A stretch of 64,000 nucleotides of DNA from NCBI RefSeq assembly GCF_000247695.1, contig NW_004624732.1, forward strand, positions 22,450,869-22,514,868. The letters are read 5' to 3'. The notes under the pieces are model-generated. The model made no database searches. It saw only the letters and a program-made list of their open reading frames with translations, and was not told where the DNA came from. Shown here piece by piece: positions 45,096-57,194 of this stretch (positions are counted from its first letter, which is position 1; each line of letters starts with the position of its first letter). This DNA is from Heterocephalus glaber (lineage: Eukaryota; Chordata; Mammalia; Rodentia; Bathyergidae). The position numbers and the translations under genes were made by a program.

Positions 45096-45165
45096 TGCAG
45101 TAAGACACCTGGCAAAGTTCCGGACACGTAGCAAGTGCTCAATAAATTCTGGTTAAATGAGTGCT
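45096..45165 (+). mobile_element. L2 3' tail
   Basis: 'cctggcaaagttccggacacgtagcaagtgctcaataaattctggttaaatgagtg' matches the L2 terminus 'cctggcacatagtaggtgctcaataaatgtttgttgaatgaatg'. Confidence 0.7.
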
Positions 45166-45639
45166 CATTAAATACTATGGGGTGCAGAGCAGATTAGAAG
45201 CCACATGTTGAATAGTAATCACTGACAAAAGTTCACATTAAATGCCATGTTGGAATATTGTGTTTATTGGAGCAAGTCATAAATAAAATAAGCACAGGCT
45301 TTGAAATGACTAACGACATCCATTTGGGATCCAGATGTGCTGGAGCAGAACTCCAGCATACTACTAGGTTTATAGAAGCTGTTAATAAAGATAATGTTAT
45401 TTGAAGCTTTTCTGAGAAATATAGAATTGTTAAAAAGTGAGAAAGTCACACTTTTCTGAATAATCTGAAGTGCTACAGTTTGGCCAAAATTTGTTCTCTC
45501 CAGCCTCTTCTCTCATTATGTACACCTTCATGTTAATTTTCAGGTATTTATTTGAAATCATCTAATGCAGTTTATTCCCTCAGATCACTGCATTAACCCT
45601 TTTTAGATAAGATACCTTACTTACATAGCTTTCTAGATA

Positions 45640-46025
45640 AAGCCTCCTGAAAGACTGAGCTCATAGTTTATTTGTTCTATGCATTCTATGACCCCTTGCC
45701 TAATGTGGGGTACAAATTACTCCTTTTTGTTCTCATAGTATATTATCATATCATTTATCATAAAATAACTCTAGTTGCCTGTTTAAGTTTATGCCTAGTA
45801 CTACTAGACTATGGATTTCCCAAAGGCACCCAATGTGTTTGGTCTCCATATCCATAATGCCAGGCATGGACCACACACATGGTCTATCCTCTATAAATGA
45901 ACCTTGATTTTTTTCTATCTGCAAATACAGCATAAACACCATGAGGACAGAACTATATCTCTGCAATGTTTACATCTCTCTTACTATTTTGCATGTGATC
46001 TGTTACACAATAAATGGTCAAAACT
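45640..46025 (+). mobile_element. L2 LINE 3' remnants (one or two copies)
   Basis: Two successive traces: 'gcctagtactactagactatggatttcccaaaggcacccaatgtgtttggtctccatatccataatgccaggcatgg' and 'acagcataaacaccatgaggacagaactatatctctgcaatgtttac...tgtgatctgttacacaataaatggtc' each resemble the L2 3' end. Possibly two 3' ends side by side. Confidence 0.5.
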
Positions 46026-46383
46026 GTATAGTTACTATTAGCAGATGGCATATGTGAGATTACTTTTAATTAGTATATCTTAATTTGTGAGTCAAAGTCA
46101 CTTTCAATAGATCTGTCATGGAACAATTGAGGAGAACGAAGACACAAAGTAATTGAGAAACATAACCTAGTATGTTGAGTCCTTGGATACTTTTTCTGAG
46201 AAATTTCTGCTAGTCATTTAAAACTTGAGGAACTTTGTTTCTCAGATGTTTTGCTCTTTCTCCTATGAATCCTCTGGCATTCTACTGCAAGCTATTCATA
46301 CCAAGGGTATCAATTCATTGAGAACTGCATTTCTCTTCTTTATTTGATACCCTAAATGAGGTAGATCAATAGCAACCCATGCC

Positions 46384-46672
46384 CTGTTAGGACCTGAGTC
46401 ACATAGCAGACAGTGAGCAGTGAGTGACCAAGCAGAAGTCTATCTGTATTTACAGCCACTGCCCATCTCTCACATTACTTCCAGATCAATAGAGGCATTA
46501 GATTTTTATAGAAGCACAAACCCTCCTGCCAACTGTGCCTGTGGGGGATCTAGGCTCTGAGCTACTTTGAATCATCCCGAGACTATCACTCACACTGCAG
46601 CCCCACTCAGTGGAAAAACTGTCTCCCAGGAAACCAGTTCCTGATGCCAAAAAAGTTGGAAGCCACTGCTCT
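46384..46672 (-). mobile_element. Ancient hAT-like DNA transposon remnant
   Basis: Recognisable phrases: 'atcaatagaggcattagatttttatagaagcacaaaccct', 'aactgtgcctgtgggggatctagg', 'ggaaaaactgtctcccaggaaaccagttcctgatgccaaaaaagttggaagccactgctcta'. These follow a known non-autonomous mammalian repeat whose complement starts 'cag-ggtccccaacctttttggcacca', an hAT-type end. Family name uncertain; no 8-base TSD was confirmed. Confidence 0.6.
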
Positions 46673-46687
46673 AAACAACTAAAGTCT

Positions 46688-46851
46688 ATGTAAATAGGGA
46701 AGGGTGGAGGGGGTGAAGGACGCATAGGTAATGGGGGAAAAAATAAGAACCAAGATATATCATGTACAGGTACACGCACCCAATGATAAATGTAAACATA
46801 TTGTATACCTAAAATGTACCAATAAAAGAATTTAAGAAAAAAAAAACAAAA
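46688..46851 (+). mobile_element. Very short L1 3' end (164 bases)
   Basis: 'tagggaagggtggagggggtgaagg...aaaaaataagaaccaagatatatcatgtacaggtac...acctaaaatgtaccaataaaag' is the last part of the local L1 3' UTR, followed by an A tail. An 11-base perfect TSD aactaaagtct lies at 46677-46687 and 46852-46862. Confidence 0.93.
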
Positions 46852-47008
46852 AACTAAAGTCTTAAAATTCCATGATGTTTCTTAACATAGGAACTCAGAA
46901 AGAAGGCTTAATAAATAAGAAATAAAATTGTTTTATTGATTTTTTTCAAATTTTCTTAATCACAACTTGTTATTTGTATCAAGGAGTTTACATATTCATA
47001 AATACATA

Positions 47009-47010
<2 letters not shown>

Positions 47011-47041
<31 letters not shown>
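47011..47041. repeat. (AC)n microsatellite
   Basis: Fifteen uninterrupted AC units. Confidence 0.95.
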
Positions 47042-47042
<1 letters not shown>

Positions 47043-47125
47043 CAATTCACCAAAGGTCAGTAAGTTTACCCAGTGCCTCCACATGTTTGGAAGAATACCA
47101 AAAGACAATTCAAATTTAATACGCA

Positions 47126-47220
47126 CTTTTTTTTATTAATACACATTAATTGTATGTAATAATGAGGTTCAATGTGATGTTTCCATACATGCATACAGTG
47201 TTCACTGATCATCTCAAAGT
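47126..47220 (-). mobile_element. L1 3' UTR fragment (minus strand), other subfamily
   Basis: 'cttttttttattaatacacattaattgtatgtaataatgaggttcaatgtgatgtttccatacatgcatacagtg' resembles the complement of a rodent L1 3' end distinct from the dominant purine-rich type. Short, with no clear TSD. Confidence 0.5.
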
Positions 47221-47559
47221 TTTTGATGGTGCTTTGCTTACCATTTCACAGTGAATATGTCTATACATCTTGCACAAGGAGATACATTTTTCATTTGCTT
47301 TGCAACTTTCAAGATTTTGTAAGCCTCTTTGTTATCATTTGATGGAATTTTATCCTTCACTCTTTCACTGGATGAGCTCTTCTGTATTGATAGCTTTAAA
47401 TACCATAGTTGTAACTTCAATTTCAACCTCCCTGCTGAGCACCAGATTCATTTTCCCATCTGTGCCATGTCTCATCTAAACATCTGACATACAAATGTAA
47501 ACATCTAAAAACAGAGCTCATTGTTTCTTACCTCTATGAAAACACAATTCTTCTACAGT

Positions 47560-48265
47560 CAGTCTTATCTCAGTAAGTATCATATACACAGTTGTTCAGC
47601 TGAAAGTCAAGGAGTCACCCTTGACTTCTCCCCTCTTTTACATTCCCCCTTTAAAATCTATCAGCACAAATTCCATTTACCCTTCAGTAGATCTTGAGTC
47701 AGTGCACTTTCCCGCACTTCCTCATGGTCACTCTTGTTCCAGCTGCCATTATGTTTCCTCTCAAAGCCTGAGGAAGCTCCTAACTGCTCCCCAGCAGCCA
47801 CTCCTGCTTTCCCAGTCTCTCCTCCACCCTGAAGCCATTCTGGTACTGTACTTTAGAAATATGAATCAGTTTATGAGGCCCTCCTCACTTCTCCACCCTA
47901 ATTTAAAACAACAGCATAACAGTAAAACCCAGTCCCTCTTTGATCTCATCAAAAACATTGTCTTGACATTCCTGTTTCTATTTATATACTGTACTCCAGG
48001 TTTGTTCTAAAAACTTTTCACTTGCTCTTTTCCCTACCTAGAATATTCTCCCACATATGTGCTGCAATGTATGTCTATGCTCTAATACCACTTCCTCAGA
48101 ATTTATCCTTCATCATCCTGTCCAAAATATTTCATCTGTTCTTTTATTTTCCAGTCTCTTGAAGTGACATTTATGTAATTACATTATAATTTTCTTTCTC
48201 ATCCACTAGAATATGTTTTATGAAGAATTTTGTTTGGCCCTCAAACCTAAAACAAGGCTTTGCAT
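47560..48265 (+). mobile_element. L2 LINE remnant (3' half of ORF2 to 3' UTR)
   Basis: 'agctgaaagtcaaggagtcacccttgacttctcccctcttttacattccc' is the L2 segment 'ggagtcatccttgactcctctctttctctcacacccca'; later 'tcttgttccagctgccatta', 'aggaagctcctaactgctcccc', 'tccaccctgaagccattct' and the 3' end 'atccactagaatatgttttatgaagaat' follow in order. L2 encodes a CR1-type reverse transcriptase, here fully decayed. The 129-codon frame at 47621-48010 is a remnant of, or chance frame in, that region. Confidence 0.7.
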
Positions 48266-48982
48266 ACATAAAGAGGTCAAATATTGGCCAAATCAAAGTA
48301 CAATGAATAATGTAACTAACTGCCAGTTACCTATTATGCAAAACTCATAGTAAATATCTGCCAGGTGGTTTCTCAGTGGGAAACCAGAGTTATTCCAGTA
48401 GCAAAGATCCATGATGTTCTGTTTTACAGAGTGAAAAACCACAGAACTTCCCCCTTGTCCTGGGGAAAATAGTGGCATCTATATAAAGACAAAAGGACAA
48501 AAAGAAAAGGCCCAGGAAAATATTTTCAAAGACTCATTATTTTATCTTCTGCAATGTATTGTTAAGAGCCATCTTACATTACGGCATAAAACCAGATCAA
48601 ACTGAAACACTTTGGTCCTTGATATCCCAAGGCATGCTGATCTTCCTGATCTCCTGAAGGAGACTGATCACCTTGAGGGAATCATCCTTGGGTTACCTTG
48701 TCTACTGAAATGCTTGTCCTGTTCTCTTTTACACATAAATTTTCTCATGCAACTCATTTATTCCAATCACTTTCTTCATTTATTTATTCATGTAAAATCA
48801 TTTCTAATACCATATTAGAAAAGCACAGAGTTATTACAATTACTATTTTTATATCAACTTGCTAAGCACTCTAGGCTAAGGAGATGCCATGCCATGCTGA
48901 CCACAGGTATCCTCGAGAGTTGGCCACTTTAAAAGTCGAAGTAGTCATGTGTGTTCATAAGTGATTTCTTCATTTAGGCATC
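48266..48982. other. Unassigned DNA
   Basis: No gene or transposon recognised. The base gcatc just before the following LTR is part of its target duplication. Confidence 0.45.
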
Positions 48983-49426
48983 TGTATTAATTTGTTAGTA
49001 CTGCCATAACAAATTACCACAAATTCCATAAGTTAAAACCACAGAAGTCATGCTCTCACAGATCTAGAGGCTAGAGTGTAAACTCAAGGTGACTGAGACC
49101 TTTCTGGATAATCTGGGGAGAATCTTTTCTCTGCCTCTCTCCTAGTTTATGATGGCTGATGGAATTCCCGGGCATTCTTGGGCTTGTAATCCCATAACTC
49201 CAACCTCTTCCTTCATCTTCACATGACAGTCTTCTTAAATCCTTTCTCTTTTGGGATTTGATATTGAATTTGGGGCCCATATTAATGATCTCATGTCAAG
49301 ATCTTTAACTTAATTACATCTGCAAAGACACTTTCTCCAAATAAGTTTACATGTACGGGGATAGTGACAATAGATATAAAATTGGCAGTGGACAAAGAGG
49401 AGAAGGTCATTATTCAGTTCAGTACA
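48983..49426 (-). mobile_element. MLT1-type (ERVL-MaLR) solo LTR
   Basis: The plus strand reads as the complement of an MLT1 LTR: 'tgtattaatttgttagtactgccataacaaattaccacaaa', 'ctctcacagatctagaggctaga', 'ttctctgcctctctcctag', 'ccttcatcttcacatgaca', 'atctttaacttaattacatctgcaaagacactttctccaaataagtttacatg'. Putative 5-base TSD gcatc at 48978-48982 and gcacc at 49427-49431 (four of five identical). 444 bases with no internal region. Confidence 0.85.
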
Positions 49427-49989
49427 GCACCTTAAGCCTAAAAGAATAAACGCAAATCTTTCCCTTATGACATCAGCTTGCTGTTCCAGTCACATTTCTT
49501 GCTGTTCACAATGTTTAGAGTTGGATTAACCATAAATTCATAGAACTGCACTGTCTCCATACAACACTGCCTGAAATACCACTACTAATAACTTAGGTGA
49601 CCTTTCCAGTCAGGAAGTTGACATTTGAACTGATGGTCCCCCTCTCTTTAAAAAGACATTAGTGCAATGCCTTTTTTCTCTATTACTTAAATGATATATC
49701 AAGACTTGTTCTTCCATCTACTTTTCTCTAAATCCTCCAATCTAGCTTTAATCCCTGCCAGACTCTTAAGTAAAATATTCCTAGAATTTAAACACTAGAA
49801 GAACAAAATCCCTATGTTATATGTTCACCCACTTCACTGAATATATCTTTTTACCTTGTATTCTACAAACTTGGCTGTCCTCTGAGATCACACTCCCCTG
49901 CAGCCCTTTCCCTGTAGTACCTTCCAGGTAATTTCTTATTTAACTGAGATCTGGACACAAGTGTCCAGAGTTACTTAACTGATATCTGT

Positions 49990-52170
49990 CACAAATGCCC
50001 TTATGAGTTTGGATGTGAGTTGCAAAGCTTCTTCCTCCTCTTGAATCATCCCAGCTCCTTTGATTCATATACCCTGAATGATACCATTCTCTACTTTTTT
50101 ATTTCAGCTTCCTATCCTTTTGAATAATCCTTCTCATTTTTCTTTACAGCCTGCTTTCTCTAAACTCCCCACTCCAACAACTCTTTCAGTAGAATCTTCA
50201 TTCTGTGAACAATTCTAACGTTGCTTTGCATCATCACTCAACATTCCAGTACTTTTCTTGTCCAGTTCAGAGTCTACGGTCAGCCTATTACTATCATCAC
50301 TCACTGGCCATTCTTTTCTGCACTAGTAATTCCCTCATCATCACCTGCAAAATCCAAAACTTGGTTAAATCTAACTTTTGCTATTTTCTCTTGTGCTCAT
50401 GCTATTGAATGAAAAAATTACCTTATTTGCTGACTAAACTTCTTTAAATTTATGATCTACATTCTGTACAGAAACCTATTATATTAGCTCAGTCAATTCA
50501 CTCTCCCACTTTCCAAAACAACAATTTCTCACCTTTTCGTTGCTCCTTAAAATAGCAAGTTACCACTTCCTCCTCCTCATTTTCAACTAGTGACCTGCTT
50601 CTTATTTTTCTGAGAAAATACATGCAATCAGAAAGTGTCTTCAACCTCATGCCACCAAGTCTATTAACCTCATATACACTCTTCTCTCCTATTATTTTTC
50701 CTCAGCTAGTGAGTGGATTCAGACCCCTATTTTAGTAGATCTCTTCACTTTGTAACCTAGATTCCATTTACCCTGATCTCTAAGGTGCTTTGCTCCTACA
50801 ATTTTCCCCCATTTTTTTTCTATTATGTTTTTACTATTTATACATTCTCAACTTAAAATTATGCTCAATAAATACCTAACAGAAAAGGAAAGGCATTTCT
50901 TTTGATTCCATATTCCCTTTACCATCTACCATACTTTAATCTTTCTCTTTCTGGCTAAATTCATAGGGGATGTTTCCTATAGAACCCTTTTTTTTTCATT
51001 TTATCTCTTAACACCTAGTCTAATCATACCTTTATCCCCATTCTTATCCTAAACTGCCTTTGTCAATGGATGCAACTAAATGATTAATTCCAAGGTCTGA
51101 TTTTACCTAAATTTTCATAGCGTTTGATACAACAGATTCTTCCATTTGAAACAACTTCTGCCTTTGCTCTGGAATACCATCATTCTTGTTTTTGCTTCGA
51201 CATCAAGGGAAGATCTACTTTCTTATCACTAAACATTGGACTTCCACAGGGTTCAGTCTTCAAAGCCATCTAACTTATAACCACTTTTTATGTGACTCAC
51301 CAGCCATGCCTACTAAAGCTCCCTTCTAAATGGATGAGTAAGTGTACACTCTTACGTTATACCACCTCCGCTCCCCAAAGTTATCTATTCTGCTACCTGA
51401 AAAATGGGTAGTTGACCCAATATGCATCCAAAACTTCTCACAACCAAATTTGATTTCTTGGTTTCCTTCTGAAATCTGCCACACTCCAAGTTTCCCCCAA
51501 CTTAGTAAATGGCACTGCCATCCACCCAGTTTCCCAAAGAATTATTTCTGTTTCTCTTACTCTTTCTAAACTGCCAGCAATATGGTAAGACTGCCTCAAA
51601 GCAAATCCAAATCCTGACTACTTCTCACCAGGGCCACCATGCCACCCTAGCCCAATAATCATCACTCTTCATCTATCACATCACAGTAAGTTCCTAAATG
51701 TTCACTGTTTCTACCCTGTCCTTGACTGTCCATGGTTCATGAAAGAGCCTAGGAAAAATATAAAGACAAACAAGGAACAACACATAATACTGTTCAAGCT
51801 CACTCCAAGTAAAAACCAATTTCAAAGTTTTGTGTAATCTGGACTCAATTTTCTCTCCAACTCCAATTTGTGTCACTCTCCCTAGCTCATTGTGCTTTAT
51901 CCACACTTGCCTATTTGCTGTTCATTAAACATAGCAAGCACATTTCACCTTGCTTCACTTGTATTTCACATTCTGTGTCACAAAGCACTGGGAATCTGCT
52001 ATTCTAACTGCTGGCAGGGCTGTTGCCTCTTTACTCAGCCCCTTTACAAATATCACCTGTTCACAATGACCCCTTCACAAAGCCTTCCAAAAAATCTCCT
52101 CTATCCTTTGCAACTTTCTAACTCAATTCCTTGATTTATTGTGTTTCATGGCATTTATCACCAGTTTACT
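49990..52170 (+). mobile_element. Long L2 LINE remnant, about 2.2 kb
   Basis: The order of phrases follows L2 ORF2 and the 3' region over about 2 kb: 'tttctgagaaaatacatgcaatcagaaagtgtcttcaacctc' (50610), 'agcgtttgatacaacagattcttcc' (51120; the 'tttgacacagttgatcac' block), 'ttggacttccacagggttcagtcttc' (51236; encoding the VPQGSVL reverse transcriptase block), 'actgccatccacccagtttccc' (51510), 'ccttgactgtccatgg' (51720), 'cacttgcctatttgctgttcattaaacatagcaagcac' (51903) and 'ggcatttatcaccagttt' (52150). All frames are destroyed. L2 retrotransposed before the placental radiation; a continuous piece this long is uncommon in rodent DNA. Confidence 0.75.
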
Positions 52171-52175
52171 TTGTG

Positions 52176-52178
52176 ATA

Positions 52179-52212
<34 letters not shown>

Positions 52213-52213
52213 C
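52176..52213. repeat. (TG)n(TA)n compound microsatellite
   Basis: About twelve TG units followed directly by about seven TA units; Z-DNA-forming next to an easily melted tract. Confidence 0.95.
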
Positions 52214-52222
52214 ATTAAAAAA

Positions 52223-52960
52223 AACAGGGATTTACAGAAAACTTGTGAAGATAGTATATAGTCTATATATTCTCACATTCAGTTTTCCTTGTTATTAACA
52301 AATAAAATTAGTATGGTAAATTGTCATGATTAGTGAAATGATATCACTGTATTTCTATTAATTGACATCTATGCTTTAGTCAAATTTCCTTAGTTTTTAT
52401 TTAATGTTCTCTTTCTCTTCTTGTGTTTCATGCAGGATGCCATATTAAATTCAGTCACTGTGTCTCCTCAGGCTCCTCTTGGCTGTGATAATTTTTTACA
52501 CATAACTTGTTTTAGATGACCTTTAAAGTTTTCAGGAATACTGGTCGTGTATTTTATAAAATGTCTCACTGTTGTAATTTGTCTGCTAGTTCCCTCACTA
52601 TGAGACTGAGGTTACACATTTTGAAAAGAAAGACCACAGAGGGGAAGAGCTATTTCTATCACAGAATATGAAAGACTCATACGATCCACATGATTTATGA
52701 TCATTGATGTTGACCTTGATCAATGGGGGAAGCCACATGTGTCAGGTTTCTCCACTGTGAAACTGTATTTCCTTCTCTGCTTTCCATCCTGTGGTCTTTG
52801 AGAGGAAGTCACTATGCCGCACACACTTAAGGGGTGGGAAGATATTCTCTACTTCTTTGAGGACAGAGCAGGGATTCTAAGTTTATTGGTTAATAGATTT
52901 CTTTTCTCTCTCCCTCAAACAATATGAGAGCAGGTTAAGAAGCTGATGCTTATTGGATAG
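52223..52960. mobile_element. Ancient L1 3' UTR remnant
   Basis: 'gggatttacagaaaacttgtgaagatagtatatag', 'catgcaggatgccatattaaattcagtcactgtgtctcctcaggctcctcttggctgtgataat', 'gaatactggtcgtgtattttataaaatgtctcactg', 'agactgaggttacacattttgaaaagaaagaccacagag' and 'tgatgttgaccttgatcaatggggga...ccacatgtgtcaggtttctccactgtg' follow a familiar old L1M-type 3' UTR in order. The assignment is by recalled pattern; orientation is left open. Confidence 0.6.
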
Positions 52961-55119
52961 AAGAGTTTCCAAGTACAGGTCCTAATACATGTAAGCTTTC
53001 ACTAAATATTAATGAATGCTATGAATTAACTTCCCACTACTTATTTCTATTTTATGTCTGAGAGCTTACATGACACTTTCATCAACCTAAGAACCTCTTC
53101 TTCCCTTTCCCCATATTATTTGGTAAATTCTCACTCCAACTTAAAACTCAGTTCTTTATATCTGCATAAACCTAAAGACACAGTCACATAGGCACTGCAT
53201 TCTACTTAGTATATAACCACAGTATTGTGCATATTACTCACATTGAAATTGATTCTCCTCATCTGTGCTCACTGCCATCCCAATTGAGCTCCTTGAGGCT
53301 CTTCATGTAATTCTCATGCCTCACACTGAACCTGAAATATTCTAAGATACTTCTCAATATTTGCTGGCTAAGAAAGCAAATTGAGAGCATAGCTTGAGAC
53401 TTACTTTAACAAAGTTGAGCTTGCTCCAGGTAACTGTCAATGAATCCAAATCAATGGACAGCAGTACACGGGTGTGGAAGGGCTTTTTGACTTCCTGAAG
53501 TTTATATCAGAACTCACTGTGCCTTAGTCATCGGGGACTCTAGACCCTTTCCTAAGGAACCCTGAAAGGTTGGAGTTGTAAGCTTAGAGCAGGGTAGATA
53601 AGAGACCAAAATAAATGAAAGAGAAATGAGTAGAAGTCCAAATCGACAAATCAAATAGTCTATTCAACATTTTAGCTACAGTTAGGTAAAATGAAGGAAT
53701 CTAAAAGAATATAGGGGAACTTTTTGGCAGGTTAATCAATGCAGTTTCTCTGAGCTCAGCCTAGGAAATTTTATTGTACACAGACCTAAGCTTTCCTGCA
53801 CACGTCTGTTACACTGGACTCTGAATGAAGACAAAAAGCAAAAAAGAATTATGAGTTAAAATCATGCTTGACACTTTTCATCCCCGTTATAGCATGGGCC
53901 CCACAGATTTCATAACATTGAAGATGTCCAGAATAACACAAATATAACTATGGCTGTGATTTTTCAAAATAAAATTTGTTTCTCCATTTTAACAGTTTCT
54001 CTGGTTATAAAAGCAAACACACTAATTTGACAAAATATGGAAACAAAAATATAGAGGAAAAAATAAGCATTTATCCATAAAGATGTGCTCACTTTGAAAG
54101 AATGAGTAGGATTTTAACATATATACTTCTCTTCAAGTACATATAAGCATATGTAAAATAGTTGAAAAATACTTATGGTGCAATTTTGTACTTCACTTTT
54201 TTCAGGTAACATAATTTTGAATCGAAAAATTTAATGGATAGAATTATACATGATTGCAAGATATTTCATCACACAAATGGCCTATGATTTTCCAAGCATA
54301 TTTTTTTTAATTTGGGGATGTTCCAGTGTCTCATCAGGACAAACTATACTGTAATTGTACCTTTTCCCCAAGATTGACTCCAAAATAGAGACAAGCACGA
54401 AAGTCTAAGGAAACACAAGAGATCTCACCAGACACAGAGCTCCTAGGAAGGAACCCCAAAGAAGTGAGGTTAGCTAGGTCTAAATATGAACTGGCAAAGT
54501 AAAAAAGTAGAACATATATCCCAAATTTAAGGGATACTGTCTGAGGTTAATTCTAGAGACTAAGGTTGCTACCATACAAGGCTACTTCTCTATTTTAAGT
54601 AATTTAAATTGCTAGAGGGGCCCTTTTTATATGCTGAGCAATTGTTCTTTCTCAGTTTAACTGTTCAGACTACTGCTTCCTACAGCAGCATAGAAAAAGT
54701 CTGTTCCTCTTATATCCATATTTCTTTAAAAATCTACAAATAACTGTCCAGTTTAAACTTAGCTTAAGATCAATATTAAAATGAAAAGAAAAAACTTCAA
54801 AGGTTTTCTTTCTCCAACGTTTTATTCTTAAGTCAAAAAAAATCAGATCCAGAGTAGGACAGTCACCAGTCTCACATGGTTACACATTTAACAGCAGGGT
54901 GAGGGAATAAATTGAGTCTCTAACTTTCAATCTGCTTTTCTCTCCATCATTGTAATTTCCATCATAGACTTTCCCAGTTTCTCCAAGTACTCCTCATTCA
55001 AGAAAACTGCCCACATCTCCTGGATCTTAGTTCCTTCTCCCAAATTGTCCCCAGTAATGTTTGAGTTCACCTGAATGTAATTTCCCAAAAAATGAAACTT
55101 CTAGTACTTTCCCTAGGTG
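52961..55119. other. Unassigned DNA, no gene seen
   Basis: No exon, RNA gene or confident transposon in about 2.1 kb. Composition is AT-rich with no long open frame. Confidence 0.45.
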
Positions 55120-55275
55120 TTTTGCATAACACATCAGTAAGTTCTTACAACTTCCTGAAGCATCTCTCTTCTTAGATGAAAAAGCTGAGGCTCTCAGGGG
55201 TACAAGACCTTGCCCAACCTTACAAAGATGATAAAAGCTAAATGTGGAATTCAAATGTGTCTCCCATTCCTCTAA
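55120..55275 (+). mobile_element. MIR SINE remnant
   Basis: 'cttcttagatgaaaaagctgaggctctcaggggtacaagaccttgcccaaccttacaaagatgataaaagctaaatgtggaattcaaatgtgtc' matches the MIR 3' half ('acagatgaggaaactgaggctcagagaggttaagtaacttgcccaaggtcacacagctagtaagtggcagagctgggattcgaaccc'). The 96-codon minus-strand frame across it is not a gene. Confidence 0.75.
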
Positions 55276-57194
55276 TTTAACTGTATTTTTTCTACAGTTG
55301 TTGTTTTCTTTTAGCACCTTCTAGCTATAGCACAAATAATTTACAGTAGAATAACACTCAGAATTCAGGCAACTTTATATCAGTAATGTTTTTACCTTTC
55401 TTAATCACATTATACCACCATGTATAAGTAATCAATCCAATGTGAGATTCAGATAATCATGCATAGTTAGGTTATAGCAATCATTTTAATTCTCCCATCA
55501 GCAATTAGCATGGCCATCACACTCTACATGCTTGCATATTAATGCTGAAAGGTCTAGGGGATGTAAATGGGTCTGAATCCCCAGGGAATGCCTTTTAATG
55601 CCAAGTTTCCAAATTGTTTTAACAGCGAGAGCAAAAAGGGTTAAGCAGTAGATTTGTTCCATAACCAGATAAATGCTAGGTTTGTTTGACTTTTAAATTA
55701 GAAGGTGTTTTCACCCTTAAAAACAAGAGCATTGTGAAATGTTTCATAAAATGGTAATGTATGGCTGATTATTTTAATTCAAAAGAAAGCTAGAGCCTAT
55801 AATTAAATGTTCTTGGTATGATTTTGACTTACTCCTTAAAAATAAATGAAAAAAACATAGATTGGAGGTTGGAGATTATCTCAGATATTATAAGGCCAGC
55901 ACTCATGGAATCACTTGGAAATCCCCAAAATATGTGTGCCTTTCTTCCTCCACCCCATGCAGACATTGGCACATTGGATTCATTTTTGAAAAAACCTTAT
56001 AAAGTCACAGAATAGAAGACATTGATGTTTTGCAAATATAATGCAAATGAAATATGTTTATGTACATTATCAGTCAGCAGAAAGCAAAAATATTACAATT
56101 CATTTCTAATCAAAATAAAATTTTAACATCACATTTACTTAATATTCAATCTCCCTCCTTTCGACTCATCTATTTAAGGAAGCAGTTTGGTGCAATGGAG
56201 AAACACAAGCCAGAATGAAGACACTGGAGTTGTGATAATGAAATAGTTGCTGATTCTTGTATATTGAAGGTATCAGGACAGGTCACACACCAATTCTGCC
56301 TCCAGTTGCTTTTAAGACAGTAAAAGATTAGAACATCCATTCCATTAGTGAAGAATATTTATTCAAACTCTCCCCAATGTCAGCCCCTTCCTTCCCCTGA
56401 AGATTGTAAGCAAGACAGTCACACTTCTGCCTTCAAGGACTGAACATTCTGAAGATAGAAGAGAGGGAAGAAATGACAGACAATTAAAGAAGCTATTTTA
56501 CAATAGTGTTGATTATCCTGAGGACCGTACAACAGGGTCTTGTGATAAAAAATGATTTAGGGCACAAGTTATAGAAAATAATAAAAAAAAAGAGACAAGA
56601 TTGACGATAGGTTATGTATAAATGGGAATATATGAGGAAATTTCACGGAAAAGTTAGAATTTTAGAAGTTTTCTGATTTTCACATAGAAAATGGACAATA
56701 TCATCTGAGGTAGAAGCAACAGCAAAGCTTCACGGGATACCTGGAGGGAGCTGTTCTGCTTGGAAGATCATGGGCATTTGCGTATCAAGCTCAAATCTGT
56801 AAAATTGAGAGGAGTTGTGGTGGCTTCAAGAAATGATGTTCCTTCTCATTTTCCTGAAGAGCCCATCTCTTGTCTCTTTGATCACATGATTAAAACAATA
56901 AAAGAATAGTCTCTTAACTAGCCTCCCTGTTCTTTCAGCTGCTCCCAAGAGCTTTCCAAAATACTTCTCAAATTATGTTGACCACAATCCTCAGAAAGAA
57001 AAATGCATTTTGTGACACACATTTTACAAAAAAAAAATCATTACTCACACTACTTGTAATACATTTAAACATTGCTTTTTCTAGTTCATTAATAAAGCAT
57101 ACTGATCTGGACTTTTAATTTAATTGCATGCCTCTAATGGATTTGAAGCCACCATGTGCAGTTCCCAGCTCTAACATAAAGATATTCATGGAAT
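55276..57194. other. Unassigned DNA with a possible conserved element
   Basis: About 55540-55830 is complex, repeat-free and rich in A/T homeobox-like cores, and could be a conserved non-coding element. About 56175-56235 faintly recalls the MIR 5' part, and about 56425-56545 the same unassigned ancient repeat as at 12595. No gene is seen. Confidence 0.4.
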
